Origin: JAVJUS01 sp040220455
GTDB lineage: Bacteria > Pseudomonadota > Alphaproteobacteria > DSM-16000 > Inquilinaceae
DNA: 20,549 nt
Direction: 5' to 3'
Assembly: GCA_040220455.1 (NCBI GenBank)
Contig: JAVJUS010000015.1
Span: 1 to 20,549, forward strand
The position numbers were made by a program, and so were the translations under genes. Position 1 is the stretch's first letter; the number at the start of each line of letters is the position of its first letter. The notes beneath the pieces were generated by a model. That model made no database searches. It saw only the letters and a program-made list of their open reading frames with translations, and had not been told where the DNA came from. Shown here one piece after another: positions 12,043 through 19,976 of the stretch.

Positions 12043-13284
12043 TCAGCCGTGATAGCGCCCGAAGACGAGCGTCGCGTTCGTCCCGCCGAAGCCGAAGCTG
12101 TTCGACATGACGCAGTCCAGCTCCACGCCGTCGACCCGCTGGCGAGCGATGCGATCGCCCTCCGCCGCCGGGTCGAGCGTCTCGATATTGGCCGAGGCGG
12201 CGACGAAGCCGTGATGCATCATCAGGATCGAATAGATCGCCTCCTGCACGCCGGCCGCCCCCAGCGAATGCCCGGTCAGCGACTTGGTCGAGCTGATCCA
12301 CGGCCCCGATTCGTCCCCCGAACCGTCCGACACGTCGCCGAAGGTCTCCCGCATCGCCTCGAGCTCGCGGATGTCGCCGACGGGCGTCGAGGTGCCGTGG
12401 GCGTTGATGTAGTCGATCGGCCGGTCGACCGTCGCCATCGCCTGGCGCATGCAGCGAACGGCGCCCTCGCCCGAGGGCTGGACCATGTCGTAGCCGTCCG
12501 AGGTCGCGCCGTAGCCGATCAGCTCGCCGTAGATCTTGGCGCCGCGCGCCTTGGCCATTTCCAGCTCCTCGAGCACGACCACGCCGCCGCCGCCGGCGAT
12601 GACGAAGCCGTCCCGGTCCTTGTCGAAGGCCCGGCTCGCCCGCTCCGGCGTGTCGTTGAACCCCGAGCTGAGCGCGCCCATGGCGTCGAACAGCACCGAC
12701 ATCGTCCAGTGCAGCTCCTCGCCGCCGCCTGCGAAGACGCGGTCCTGCTTGCCGAACTGGATGAGCTCGGCCGCGTTGCCGATGCAGTGCGCGCTGGTCG
12801 AGCAGGCCGAAGAGATCGAGTAGCTCGGCCCCTTGATGCCGAAATGGGTCGACAGCACCGCCGAGTTGGTCGAGGACATGGTCCGCGGCACCATGTAGGG
12901 GCCCACCTTGCGCGGCCCCTTCTCGCGCGCGATGTCGGCGGCCAGGACCTGGTTGGAGGTCGACGGCCCGCCGGAGCCCACGATCAGGCCCGTACGCTCG
13001 TTCGAGACCTCCGCGTCGGTCAGGCCCGCGTCCTCGATCGCCTGACGCATGGCGATGTAGTTGTAGGCCGCCCCCTCGCCCATGAACCGCTTGAGCTTGC
13101 GGTCCACGTGCTCGGCGGTGTCGAGCTTGACGTTGCCGTGGACGTGGCTGCGGAAGCCGAGCTCCTTGTATTCCTCGGCGAAGACGATCCCCGGCTTCGC
13201 CTCGCGCAGGCTTTCCGTGACCTCGGCCTGATCGTTGCCGATGCTGCTGACGATGCCGATGCCGGTGACGACGACGCGGCGCAT
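12043..13284 (-). CDS. fabB: Beta-ketoacyl-ACP synthase I FabB (413 aa)
   Basis: Condensing enzyme that elongates fatty acyl chains and, with FabA, is needed for unsaturated fatty acids. The Cys-His-His triad is complete: C161 in SSACSTSAHC, H296 in NAHGTSTPVGD and H339 in KSLTGHSLGAAG, plus the GFGGTNA glycine loop near the C-terminus. Pairing with fabA favours FabB over FabF. The protein is a few residues longer than E. coli FabB, owing to an acidic insertion (DVSDGSGDESGP, about 317-328) between the two histidines. Start ATG at 13282-13284 (MRRVVVTGIG) is the standard family start. Second gene of the operon, 118 bp after fabA; that gap carries a short tandem repeat. Confidence 0.97.
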   Translation of the reverse strand: MRRVVVTGIGIVSSIGNDQAEVTESLREAKPGIVFAEEYKELGFRSHVHGNVKLDTAEHVDRKLKRFMGEGAAYNYIAMRQAIEDAGLTDAEVSNERTGLIVGSGGPSTSNQVLAADIAREKGPRKVGPYMVPRTMSSTNSAVLSTHFGIKGPSYSISSACSTSAHCIGNAAELIQFGKQDRVFAGGGEELHWTMSVLFDAMGALSSGFNDTPERASRAFDKDRDGFVIAGGGGVVVLEELEMAKARGAKIYGELIGYGATSDGYDMVQPSGEGAVRCMRQAMATVDRPIDYINAHGTSTPVGDIRELEAMRETFGDVSDGSGDESGPWISSTKSLTGHSLGAAGVQEAIYSILMMHHGFVAASANIETLDPAAEGDRIARQRVDGVELDCVMSNSFGFGGTNATLVFGRYHG

Positions 13285-13345
13285 GATTCGCTCCGTGGTC
13301 AGGCGCTCGAAGATGCGATCCGCCCCGGCCGGGGGCGGTCGAGCC

Positions 13346-13404
13346 GGCCCCCGATCGGGGTCGGCCCCGATCGGGATTGGCCCCTATCGGAGTTGGCTCG
13401 GGTC
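13346..13404. repeat. 16-17-bp imperfect tandem repeats between fabA and fabB
   Basis: Units GGCCCCCGATCGGGGTC (13346-13362), GGCCCCGATCGGGATT (13363-13378), GGCCCCTATCGGAGTT (13379-13394) and a remnant GGCTCGGGTC (13395-13404) run head to tail into the fabA stop codon. Each unit core CCCCGATCGGGG is itself palindromic, and the copies decay toward fabA. They could be protein sites, an mRNA structure, or slippage products. Confidence 0.75.
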
Positions 13405-13918
13405 AGAACTGGTCCGTCGAGGTGAACAGGCCGACCCGCAGATCCTGGGCCTCGTAGATGGGCTTGTCGTCGACCGACATCACCCCGTCGGCGATTCCGA
13501 GCACGAGCTTGCGATTGATGACGCGCTTGATGTGCAGCTGGTAGCGCACCATCGACGCGCTCGGCAGCACCTGTCCGGAGAACTTGACCTCGCCCACCGA
13601 CAGCGCCCGGCCGCGACCCGGCGCGCCGGTCCAACCCAGATAGAATCCCAGCAGTTGCCACAACGCGTCGAGGCCGAGGCAGCCGGGCATGACCGGGTCG
13701 CCCTCGAAATGGCATTCGAAGAACCACAGGTCCGGCTTGATGTCGAACTCGGCGATCGCCTCGCCCTTGCCGTGATCGCCGCCGGTATCCGCGATCCGCG
13801 GGATCCGGTCGAACATCAGCATGGGTGGCAGGGGCAGACGGGCGTTGCCCGGCCCGAAAAGATCGCCGTGCGCGCAGGCGATCAGGTCGTCGTAGGTATA
13901 GCTCGATTTGCCGACCAC
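13403..13918 (-). CDS. fabA: 3-hydroxydecanoyl-ACP dehydratase/isomerase FabA (171 aa)
   Basis: Bifunctional enzyme that dehydrates 3-hydroxydecanoyl-ACP and isomerises the double bond, the entry point to unsaturated fatty acids. The catalytic pair H70 and D84 (ECHFEGDPVMPGCLGLDALWQ) falls at exactly the E. coli numbering. The N-terminus SSYTYDDLIACAHGDLFGPGNARLP is the conserved family opening. Start is GTG at 13916-13918, with GGAGG about 11 bases upstream; there is no in-frame ATG close by. First gene of the fabA-fabB-fabI operon, with a candidate promoter at 13958-13985. In rhizobia and relatives fabA lies next to irr in the opposite orientation; here a small unknown gene (14115-14462) and a long spacer come between. 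Confidence 0.97.
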   Translation of the reverse strand: MVGKSSYTYDDLIACAHGDLFGPGNARLPLPPMLMFDRIPRIADTGGDHGKGEAIAEFDIKPDLWFFECHFEGDPVMPGCLGLDALWQLLGFYLGWTGAPGRGRALSVGEVKFSGQVLPSASMVRYQLHIKRVINRKLVLGIADGVMSVDDKPIYEAQDLRVGLFTSTDQF

Positions 13919-13957
13919 CGCGGGAAACCGCCTCCGTGCCCTTCGATACGGTGGGCG

Positions 13958-13985
13958 ACTGTACCGGATTTGCCGGGTGGTACAA
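13958..13985 (-). promoter_or_regulatory. Candidate promoter of the fabA operon
   Basis: On the minus strand TTGTAC (13980-13985) and TACAGT (13958-13963) are 16 bp apart, each close to the sigma-70 consensus. They would start transcription near 13951, about 33 bases before the GTG of fabA. GTACC and GGTAC at the two ends form a short inverted repeat that a fatty-acid regulator could use, but no known site is recognised. Confidence 0.45.
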
Positions 13986-14114
13986 GGCGCGATTGGCCGG
14001 ATTGGAGAGAAAAGTTGTCTTCCTTGCTATTCATCGCGCGGAAATTATGGCGACGATCCGCCGCGGAGCGCCGATACCTCGCCGTGGCGCCGAATACCGC
14101 GCGGCGGCGACAGC

Positions 14115-14462
14115 CTAGTTCATGCCGGCCCGACCGGCGGGCGGTGTCTCGTCGAGCGCGGCATCGGCGGCGGCCGCGATCAGCGTCGCGGTCAGCGGCA
14201 TGCCGGAGCCCTCCGCCTCCCTGCGCAGGAAATCCAGGCACGCCCGCAGACTCGTGAGCCGCAGCGTCGCGCCGTCATGGCCGGCGGCCGGAAGGGCGTC
14301 GGCCAGCGCGGAGAACTGCGGGTCTTGCGTTGCGCGACCGGTTCCCCCCCCGGCCGGCCCGCCGCGCCCCGTACCGTCCTTGGCGGCGGGCTCGCCGACG
14401 GTCTCCGAGGCCGTCTCACCGGTGCAGCCGTCGACGCCGCGGCATCCCGAATCATCCTTCAT
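14115..14462 (-). CDS. Small protein of unknown function (115 aa)
   Basis: The N-terminal half (1-50) is rich in Gly, Thr, Asp and Glu and looks disordered (MKDDSGCRGVDGCTGETASE...). The C-terminal half (about 50-105) reads as amphipathic helices: FSALADALPAAGHDGATLRLTSLRACLDFLRREAEGSGMPLTATLIAAAADAALDE. Start ATG at 14460-14462 has GGAG a few bases upstream, and codons end in G or C as in real local genes. Two cysteines (C7 and C13) lie in the disordered half. I recognise no family and assign no function. It lies 196 bp upstream of fabA on the same strand and may have its own promoter (14579-14607). Confidence 0.6.
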   Translation of the reverse strand: MKDDSGCRGVDGCTGETASETVGEPAAKDGTGRGGPAGGGTGRATQDPQFSALADALPAAGHDGATLRLTSLRACLDFLRREAEGSGMPLTATLIAAAADAALDETPPAGRAGMN

Positions 14463-14578
14463 CGTCGCTCCGTCCTGGCGATGCGGGCGCGGGGCGCCCC
14501 GTCGGTCATGCGGTCGGCCGGTCGCCGGCGGTCCGGCGCGCCGGTCCCGCACCGGACGCGTCCGGTCGACAGGTGTAG

Positions 14579-14607
14579 ATACAACCATCTCCGAGGCGGC
14601 TTGTCAG
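14579..14607 (-). promoter_or_regulatory. Candidate promoter for the 115-aa gene
   Basis: On the minus strand CTGACA (14602-14607) and TTGTAT (14579-14584) are separated by 17 bp, in a short AT-richer patch. Transcription would begin near 14572, leaving a leader of about 110 bases before the ATG at 14462. Confidence 0.4.
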
Positions 14608-14693
14608 CCTGTCAATTCTTACAGGGGCGTGCTTTCGCGGCGGGCCGCGGCGGGCGATCCGGGCCACCACCTCGGTCCGGCCGCGCGCCCGGC

Positions 14694-15035
14694 TCACGCC
14701 CGGGAATGCCGTGTGGAAGGCGACTGCGCGCTCGGCGATCCCCAGGGCGGCAGTGCCTGGACCCGCCGCGTGCGCACGTATGAGTAGCGCGCGGAACCCG
14801 CCTCCTTCGCCCCCCGCGCCATGGCGGAACGCAGGCTGGCGGTGTCGCCCGAGGACCGGCCCTCTTCGACGAAGCGCGGCGTCGCCGACCGGGCCGACCG
14901 GGCGATCCCGTCCGAGCCGGTTCCGGCCGCCGGCGCGGCCCTTCTTGCGTGACGGGAGCGAAACGCACGTTTCGGTTCAGTCGATGGACGGCGCCGTTCA
15001 ACAGAGCGGCGAAGCGGCGCTCGCGCCGTGACCAT
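14694..15035 (-). CDS. Doubtful ORF in the long gap before irr (113 aa)
   Basis: The gap 14463-15078 has no recognised gene. Within it, this minus-strand frame keeps mostly G/C at third codon positions over its last two-thirds (FVEEGRSSGDTASLRSAMARG, then AKEAGSARYSYVRTRRVQALPPW). That part is less arginine-dominated than the other frames. The first third looks like shadow sequence, so a real product might start at an internal codon such as the ATG near 14820. There is no ribosome site worth noting and no family match. Treat as possible coding sequence only. Confidence 0.25.
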   Translation of the reverse strand: MVTARAPLRRSVERRRPSTEPKRAFRSRHARRAAPAAGTGSDGIARSARSATPRFVEEGRSSGDTASLRSAMARGAKEAGSARYSYVRTRRVQALPPWGSPSAQSPSTRHSRA

Positions 15036-15078
15036 CGGGCTCTCGACACGGCGCGCCCGAGACCTTATCTACGGGGGC

Positions 15079-15534
15079 ATGAGCCGTTCACGCCCGTATT
15101 CCCGCACCCTCGAGCGCCTGCAGGCAGCCGGCCTGCGCCCGACCCGCCAGCGCCTGGCGCTCGGACGGCTGTTGCTGGACGGCCGCGACCGCCACGTCAC
15201 GGCCGAGCAGCTCCATGCCGAGGCCCGGGCCGAACGGGTGAGCGTTTCGCTCGCGACGGTCTACAACACGCTCAACCAGTTCACCGCGGCCGGCCTGCTG
15301 CGCGAGGTGGTCGTGGAGCCGGGGCGCTCCATCTTCGACACCAATGTCGGCGATCACTACCACTTCTACCATGAGCGTACGGGCGAGTTGGAAGACATCG
15401 ACAGTGACCGCGTCACCGTGGCGAACCTGCCGACGCCGCCACGCGGCTCGAAGGTGGCGCGCGTCGACGTGGTGATCCGGTTGAGCGATGCGGAGGACGA
15501 CGGCGCCGGTTCGGGCGAGGCTGTGGCCGGCTGA
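15079..15534 (+). CDS. irr: Irr-type iron-response regulator of the Fur family (151 aa)
   Basis: Fur-superfamily DNA-binding protein. The winged helix spans about 8-80 (LQAAGLRPTRQRLALGRLLL, then VSLATVYNTLNQFTAAGLLREV). It is Irr rather than Fur: there is no cysteine at all, so no zinc CxxC motif, and the sequence GDHYHFYHERTGELEDID carries the histidine cluster H93, H95 and H98 where Irr proteins bind haem and metal. The N-terminal haem motif of Bradyrhizobium Irr (GCPWHD) is absent, as in other rhizobial Irr. Irr acts when iron or haem is low and controls haem synthesis, iron uptake and storage. ATG at 15079 gives the usual family start; a GTG at 15028 would add 17 unlikely residues. A matching box lies upstream of the next gene. 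Confidence 0.9.
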   Translation: MSRSRPYSRTLERLQAAGLRPTRQRLALGRLLLDGRDRHVTAEQLHAEARAERVSVSLATVYNTLNQFTAAGLLREVVVEPGRSIFDTNVGDHYHFYHERTGELEDIDSDRVTVANLPTPPRGSKVARVDVVIRLSDAEDDGAGSGEAVAG

Positions 15535-15635
15535 TTCCGGCGCGCGCCCGGCCCACCGGGACGCCTCTCCACCGCATGCGCGGGACTTCGGATCGAAACC
15601 GCACGAACGCCTGCTCTTCAATGCACAATCGGACA

Positions 15636-15654
15636 CTTTGGAATCATTCCAAAG
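15636..15654. promoter_or_regulatory. Irr (ICE) box-like palindrome
   Basis: CTTTGGAA-TCA-TTCCAAAG is a perfect 8-3-8 inverted repeat. The known Irr/ICE box is built as TTTAGAA, three bases, TTCTAAA. This site keeps that architecture with one symmetric change (TTTGGAA...TTCCAAA). It lies 102 bp after irr and ends one base before the -35 box of the rubrerythrin promoter. A site this close to -35 usually represses. Confidence 0.7.
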
Positions 15655-15655
15655 A

Positions 15656-15683
15656 TTGACTTCCGGGCGCCACGGTGTCATAT
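15656..15683 (+). promoter_or_regulatory. Promoter of the rubrerythrin gene
   Basis: TTGACT (15656-15661) is followed 16 bp later by TCATAT (15678-15683), a fair sigma-70-like pair. Transcription would start near 15690, leaving a leader of about 90 bases. The Irr-type palindrome abuts the -35 box. Confidence 0.55.
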
Positions 15684-15778
15684 CCCGTGCCATCGAACTC
15701 GAAAGGCCGGAGACGCCGGACGGCCGCCGCTGGGGTGGCGCGAACCGGGTCCCGCCGATCCGATGGGAGTGGAGAGCA

Positions 15779-16198
<420 letters not shown>

Positions 16199-16219
16199 GC
16201 GCTTCGGCGCCGGCACGGG

Positions 16220-16250
16220 GACGGGGATCCGGCACGGATCCCCGTCTTTT
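16220..16250 (+). terminator. Rho-independent terminator after rubrerythrin
   Basis: GACGGGGATCC (16220-16230) pairs exactly with GGATCCCCGTC (16236-16246) around a 5-base loop, followed by TTTTCGTTT. This is a textbook intrinsic terminator 21 bp after the rubrerythrin stop. It should uncouple rubrerythrin from the Fe-S/DUF3501 genes, or allow only partial read-through. Confidence 0.92.
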
Positions 16251-16467
16251 CGTTTCCCCCCGGTCGCTCGCGCGGCCGCAATCGACAATCGGGACCGGGC
16301 CGATCGGCGCCCGACCGACCGGATCCCCGCGACGGCCGGCCCGACCGGCATGACGCGCCGTCCTCGCGAAGCCGTCCTCGCCGGCGTCGATTGGCGGGAC
16401 GGGCCGCGGGACGGGCGCGCGCCGGGCATGCGATCCGTCGCGACATTCTCGAGCACGAGGTCGATCG

Positions 16468-17820
16468 ATGAGCGAAGGCAGTCTCGACGCGCCGGTCCGC
16501 CACCCGCTGGCCTGGCAGGACCCGGACTTCCATGACGAGGAGAAGCTCGACGCCGAGCTCCGGCGCGTGTTCGACATCTGCCATGGCTGCCGGCGGTGCT
16601 TCAACCTGTGCGACAGCTTCCCCCGACTGTTCGACCTGATCGACGAGAGCGAGTCGGGCGAGCTGGACAGCGTCGACAGCAAGGATTTCGAGCCGGTCGT
16701 GGAGGCGTGCACGCTCTGCGACATGTGCTTCATGACCAAGTGCCCGTACGTGCCGCCGCACGAGTTCGACCTGGACTTTCCGCACCTGATGCTGCGCGCC
16801 CGGGCGGTCGAGGCGAAGAAGAAGGGCGTCGATCGCAAGGCCGACCAGCTCACCCGGACCGACCGCAACGGCGAGCTCGCCAAGTGGGCCGCGCCGATCG
16901 CCAACTGGGCGTCGAGCGAGACCAACGGCCTGACCCGGCCGGTCATGGAGAGCGCCGCGGGCGTCCACCGGGAGGCCCGGCTGCCCAAGTACCACGGCCA
17001 GACCTTCACCATGCGCGCGGCGCAGACCCCGGTGGCGGTCAACGAGGCGGCGCCGGCCTTCGGACGCAAGGCGGTGCTCTACGCCACCTGCTTCGTCAAC
17101 TACAACAATCCGGGCCTGGGCGAGGCGGCGCGCTCGGTGCTGGCGCACAACGGCGTCGAGACCGAGGTCGTCTATCCGCGCTGCTGCGGCATGCCCCAGC
17201 TCGAGCAGGGGCGCATCGACAAGGTTGCCGAAAGCGCGACCTCGGTGGCGCGCGAGCTCGAGCCCTGGATCGACCAGGGCTACGACATCATCGCGCTGGT
17301 GCCGAGCTGCGCCCTGATGCTCAAGTTCGAGTGGCCGCTGATCCTGCCCGACGACGAGCGGGTCAAGAAGCTGTCGGCGGCGACGCGCGACATCTCCGAA
17401 TACATCGTCAAGCTGGCCAAGGATCCCGGCCTCGCCGACGGGCTGTCGCCGATCGAGGACGGTGTCACGCTGCACATCGCCTGCCACGCCCGGGCGCAGA
17501 ACATGGGCCAGAAGGCGGCCGAGCTGCTGCGCCTGATCCCGGACACCGAGGTCGCGGTGATCGAGCGCTGCTCGGGCCACGGCGGGTCCTGGGGCGTGAT
17601 GAAGGAGAATTTCGAGGTCGCCATGAAGGTGGGCAAGCCGGCGATGCGCCGCGCGCTCGACGGCGGCAAGGGCCATGTCGCCTCGGAATGCCCGCTGGCC
17701 GGCGACCATATCGTCCAGGGGATGGAGCGCCTGAACGCGGAGAAGGGCGGCGACAAGCCCGTTCCGAAGGCGCCCGACCATCCCGTCGAGCTGTTCGCGC
17801 GCGCCTACGGCCTGGCCTGA
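16468..17820 (+). CDS. Two-cluster Fe-S oxidoreductase, HdrD/GlpC-like (450 aa)
   Basis: The N-terminal ferredoxin-like part has two 4Fe-4S binding motifs: C38, C41, C44, C48 (CHGCRRCFNLC) and C81, C84, C87, C92 (CTLCDMCFMTKCP). After a charged linker come two cysteine-rich domains of the CCG type found in heterodisulfide reductase subunits and GlpC. The first has C208 and C239-C240-G (YPRCCGMPQ) with C281. The second has C339 and C368 (ERCSGHGGSWG), where the usual CCG reads CSG, with C408 after it. No membrane helix is present, so it is probably soluble or bound to a partner. Such proteins pass electrons between carriers and thiols or quinones; the donor here is unknown. The ribosome site before ATG 16468 is modest (ACGAGG). 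DUF3501 follows 50 bp on. Confidence 0.88.
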   Translation: MSEGSLDAPVRHPLAWQDPDFHDEEKLDAELRRVFDICHGCRRCFNLCDSFPRLFDLIDESESGELDSVDSKDFEPVVEACTLCDMCFMTKCPYVPPHEFDLDFPHLMLRARAVEAKKKGVDRKADQLTRTDRNGELAKWAAPIANWASSETNGLTRPVMESAAGVHREARLPKYHGQTFTMRAAQTPVAVNEAAPAFGRKAVLYATCFVNYNNPGLGEAARSVLAHNGVETEVVYPRCCGMPQLEQGRIDKVAESATSVARELEPWIDQGYDIIALVPSCALMLKFEWPLILPDDERVKKLSAATRDISEYIVKLAKDPGLADGLSPIEDGVTLHIACHARAQNMGQKAAELLRLIPDTEVAVIERCSGHGGSWGVMKENFEVAMKVGKPAMRRALDGGKGHVASECPLAGDHIVQGMERLNAEKGGDKPVPKAPDHPVELFARAYGLA

Positions 17821-17870
17821 GCGCCCGGGCCCGCGCCGGATCCGGCGCCAAGCCCGCATCGGAGGATCGG

Positions 17871-18467
17871 ATGACCGTCATGACCGCCAAGACCGAAATC
17901 ACCCGCGACGACATCCTGGCGATGTCCGAGTACGAAAAGGTGCGGGCCGACCGCCGCCGGTCGATCCTGCCCGTCAAGAAGCTGCGGCGCCTCGCCGTCG
18001 GGCCGGACGCGACCTTCTATTTCGAGAACTTCGACACGATGTGGCTGCAGATCCACGAGATGCTCTACATCGAGAAGGGCGGCGAGGAGCAGATCGCCGA
18101 CGAGCTCGACGCCTACAACCCGCTGATTCCCAAGGGTGGGGAGCTGGTCGCCACCGTCATGTTCGAGATCGACGACCCGGTCCGGCGCCGTCGCGTGCTG
18201 GGCGAGCTGGGCGGCGTCGAGGAGACCATGGTGCTGGAGGTCGACGGCGAGCGCATTGCCAGCGAGCCGGAGGCCGATGTCGACCGCACGACCGCGGACG
18301 GCAAGGCGTCCTCGGTGCAGTTCGTCCATTTCCGCTTCACGCCCGATCAGGCCGCGAAGTTCAAGACGCCGGGCACCCGCGTCGTCGTCGCCATCGAGCA
18401 CCCGAAATACCCGCACATGACCATGATCTCGGAGGAGAGCCGCGCGGAACTCGCCAGCGACCTCTGA
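17871..18467 (+). CDS. DUF3501 family protein (198 aa)
   Basis: Family of unknown function. Diagnostic stretches: TRDDILAMSEYEKVRADRR (11-29), TFYFENFDTMWLQIHEMLYIEKGGEEQIADELDAYNPLIPKG (48-89, the most conserved part), and FVHFRFTPDQAAKFKTPGTRVVVAIEHPKYPHMTMIS (141-177). No cysteine, signal peptide or membrane segment. Start ATG at 17871 has an ideal GGAGGA site (17861-17866). It lies 50 bp after the Fe-S protein, so the two are an operon. From memory DUF3501 genes recur beside rubrerythrin and HdrD-like Fe-S genes in other bacteria, which suggests a functional trio. That co-occurrence was not checked here. The block rich in His and acidic residues might bind metal. Confidence 0.85.
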   Translation: MTVMTAKTEITRDDILAMSEYEKVRADRRRSILPVKKLRRLAVGPDATFYFENFDTMWLQIHEMLYIEKGGEEQIADELDAYNPLIPKGGELVATVMFEIDDPVRRRRVLGELGGVEETMVLEVDGERIASEPEADVDRTTADGKASSVQFVHFRFTPDQAAKFKTPGTRVVVAIEHPKYPHMTMISEESRAELASDL

Positions 18468-18491
18468 GCATCGGCACATACCGGCGCCCTC

Positions 18492-18564
18492 GTCGGGTTC
18501 GCTTCGCTCAGCCGACCTACGTTTCTCCACACCCGTAGGTCGGTCGGGCGCCAGCGAGCCCGAC
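18492..18564. repeat. Long imperfect hairpin repeat, dispersed type
   Basis: CCGACCTACG (18512-18521) pairs exactly with CGTAGGTCGG (18534-18543) across 12 bases. Outside it, GTCGGGTTCGCT (18492-18503) pairs with AGCGAGCCCGAC (18553-18564) with one G-T. It fills the convergent gap between the DUF3501 and SDHAF4-like genes. The string GCGCCAGCGAGCCCGAC (18548-18564) recurs with one change at 19928-19944, marking a dispersed family. It may end transcription from both sides. Confidence 0.75.
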
Positions 18565-18604
18565 ATCGCCGGCATCGGAGCGGGGTCGACCGGATCGCGC
18601 CGGT

Positions 18605-18838
18605 TCAAAAGTCGGTGCAGCGGCCCCCGACTTCCCAGTCGCCGTAGCGCGTCGGCTCGGGCCCCTGGGGGCCGCCGATCTCGCCCGGCGGCTGATCGGC
18701 CGTCGCGCCCTTGCCGGCTTCGGCGGGCTTGCCCCGGCTCTTCGCGGTCCCCTCCGACGCCGTCTCGGGCGCCGGCTGTTCCTCGCCCGGCGCGCTGCCG
18801 TCGAGGGGCAGGCGCGTGATCGTGGATTTCGTGCTCAT
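18605..18838 (-). CDS. SDHAF4-like succinate dehydrogenase assembly factor, DUF1674 (77 aa)
   Basis: The C-terminal 25 residues, EIGGPQGPEPTRYGDWEVGGRCTDF, are the conserved core of DUF1674. In mitochondria this family (SDHAF4/Sdh8) binds the flavinylated SdhA subunit before the complex assembles; alphaproteobacterial members are presumed to do the same. The first 50 residues are low-complexity, rich in Glu, Ala, Gly and Pro. The usual acidic/basic motif is intact except that the final S-DF is C-T-DF here. Start ATG at 18836-18838 (MSTKSTITRL), with a weak ribosome site. Divergent from htpX. No sdh genes are in the window. Confidence 0.88.
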   Translation of the reverse strand: MSTKSTITRLPLDGSAPGEEQPAPETASEGTAKSRGKPAEAGKGATADQPPGEIGGPQGPEPTRYGDWEVGGRCTDF

Positions 18839-18944
18839 GGCTCGAATATGGGACGCGAAGGTGCGCCCGTCCACGGCTTGGCGGGCGCGGCGGAGCGCCC
18901 CATCTATCGCGGTGTTTCCGTGACTTCTCGGAGCCCCGACCCCG

Positions 18945-19892
18945 ATGATGGGATACGCCCGCACCGCGCTGCTGCTCGCCGGCCTGACCGGCCTGTTCCT
19001 CGTCGTCGGCTTCCTGCTGGGCGGCGAGGCGGGCATGGTCATCGCGTTCGTCGCCGCCGCGGGCATGAACCTCTTCGCCTACTGGAACGCCGACAAGGTC
19101 GTCCTGCGCATGCATCACGCGCGGGAGGTGGACGACCGGACGGCGCCCGAATTCGTCGGCATGGTCCGGGACCTGGCCCGGCGCGGCGGCCTGCCGATGC
19201 CCAAGGTCTATATCATCGACACCGACCAGCCCAACGCCTTCGCCACCGGACGGAACCCGGAAAACGCGGCCGTGGCGGCGACGACGGGCCTGCTGAAGCG
19301 GCTGACCCGGGAGGAGGTCGCCGGCGTGATGGCGCACGAGCTGGCCCATGTGAAAAGCCGCGACACGCTGATCATGACGATCACGGCGACGATCGCCGGC
19401 GCGATCTCGATGCTCGCCAACTTCGCGATCTTCTTCGGCGGCAATCGCAACAACCCGCTGGGCATCGTCGGCGTGCTCGCCACCATGATCCTGGCGCCGC
19501 TGGGCGCGATGATGGTCCAGATGGCGATCAGCCGGTCGCGCGAATACGAGGCCGACCGGATCGGCGCGGAGATCTGCGGCCGGCCGGACTGGCTGGCGGG
19601 CGCGCTCGAGAAGATCGAGTCCTTCGCCAAGCGCATCGACTACGACGAGGCCGAGCGCAACCCGGCCACGGCGCACATGTTCATCATCAACCCGCTGCAC
19701 GCCCGCAAGGTCGACAGCCTGTTCTCGACCCATCCCGCGACGGCGAACCGGGTGGCGCGGCTGCGCGCCATGATGCCGGGCGCGCCGCCCGCCGGGCCGG
19801 AGCGCCGCGGCGCCAGACACGCCGGGCCCCGCCCCTCCGGCCCCTCCGCCGGCCAGCGCCCCGCCCGCTCCGCCGGCCCGTGGGGGGCGTGA
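18945..19892 (+). CDS. htpX: Membrane zinc metalloprotease HtpX (315 aa)
   Basis: M48-family protease of the inner membrane that degrades misfolded membrane proteins under stress. Two N-terminal membrane segments (about 7-25 and 31-46) are followed by the cytoplasmic catalytic domain with HELAH (H131, E132, H135). Two more hydrophobic stretches follow (about 143-165 and 173-195), then the third zinc ligand region SREYEAD with E200. Also typical are TDQPNAFATGRNPENAAVA and FSTHPATANRVARLRAM. The last 40 residues are a Pro/Arg/Gly-rich tail not needed for the fold. ATG at 18945 and 18948 are both possible; GGAG lies about 11 bases upstream of the first. Divergent from the SDHAF4-like gene across 106 bp. 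No heat-shock promoter is evident. Confidence 0.96.
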   Translation: MMGYARTALLLAGLTGLFLVVGFLLGGEAGMVIAFVAAAGMNLFAYWNADKVVLRMHHAREVDDRTAPEFVGMVRDLARRGGLPMPKVYIIDTDQPNAFATGRNPENAAVAATTGLLKRLTREEVAGVMAHELAHVKSRDTLIMTITATIAGAISMLANFAIFFGGNRNNPLGIVGVLATMILAPLGAMMVQMAISRSREYEADRIGAEICGRPDWLAGALEKIESFAKRIDYDEAERNPATAHMFIINPLHARKVDSLFSTHPATANRVARLRAMMPGAPPAGPERRGARHAGPRPSGPSAGQRPARSAGPWGA

Positions 19893-19918
19893 GCACTCGT
19901 AGCAACCATGATGTCGGC

Positions 19919-19944
19919 GTCGGGAGAGCGCCAGCGATCCCGAC
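19919..19944. repeat. Short dispersed hairpin repeat
   Basis: GTCGGGA (19919-19925) pairs with TCCCGAC (19938-19944). Its right side GCGCCAGCGATCCCGAC (19928-19944) matches 16 of 17 bases at 18548-18564. It is the second visible copy of the family, in the gap after htpX. Confidence 0.65.
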
Positions 19945-19976
19945 ACCGCTTCCCATCCGGCCGCCGACTGAAAGCC

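Noticed and set aside
11875..13425. Plus-strand frame of 516 codons under fabB
   Set aside because: Asp/Arg/His-rich shadow; fabB on the minus strand has the complete Cys-His-His triad.
15529..15570. Terminator after irr
   Set aside because: GTGGCCGG can pair with CCGGCCCAC, but with a bulge and no T-run; too weak to call.
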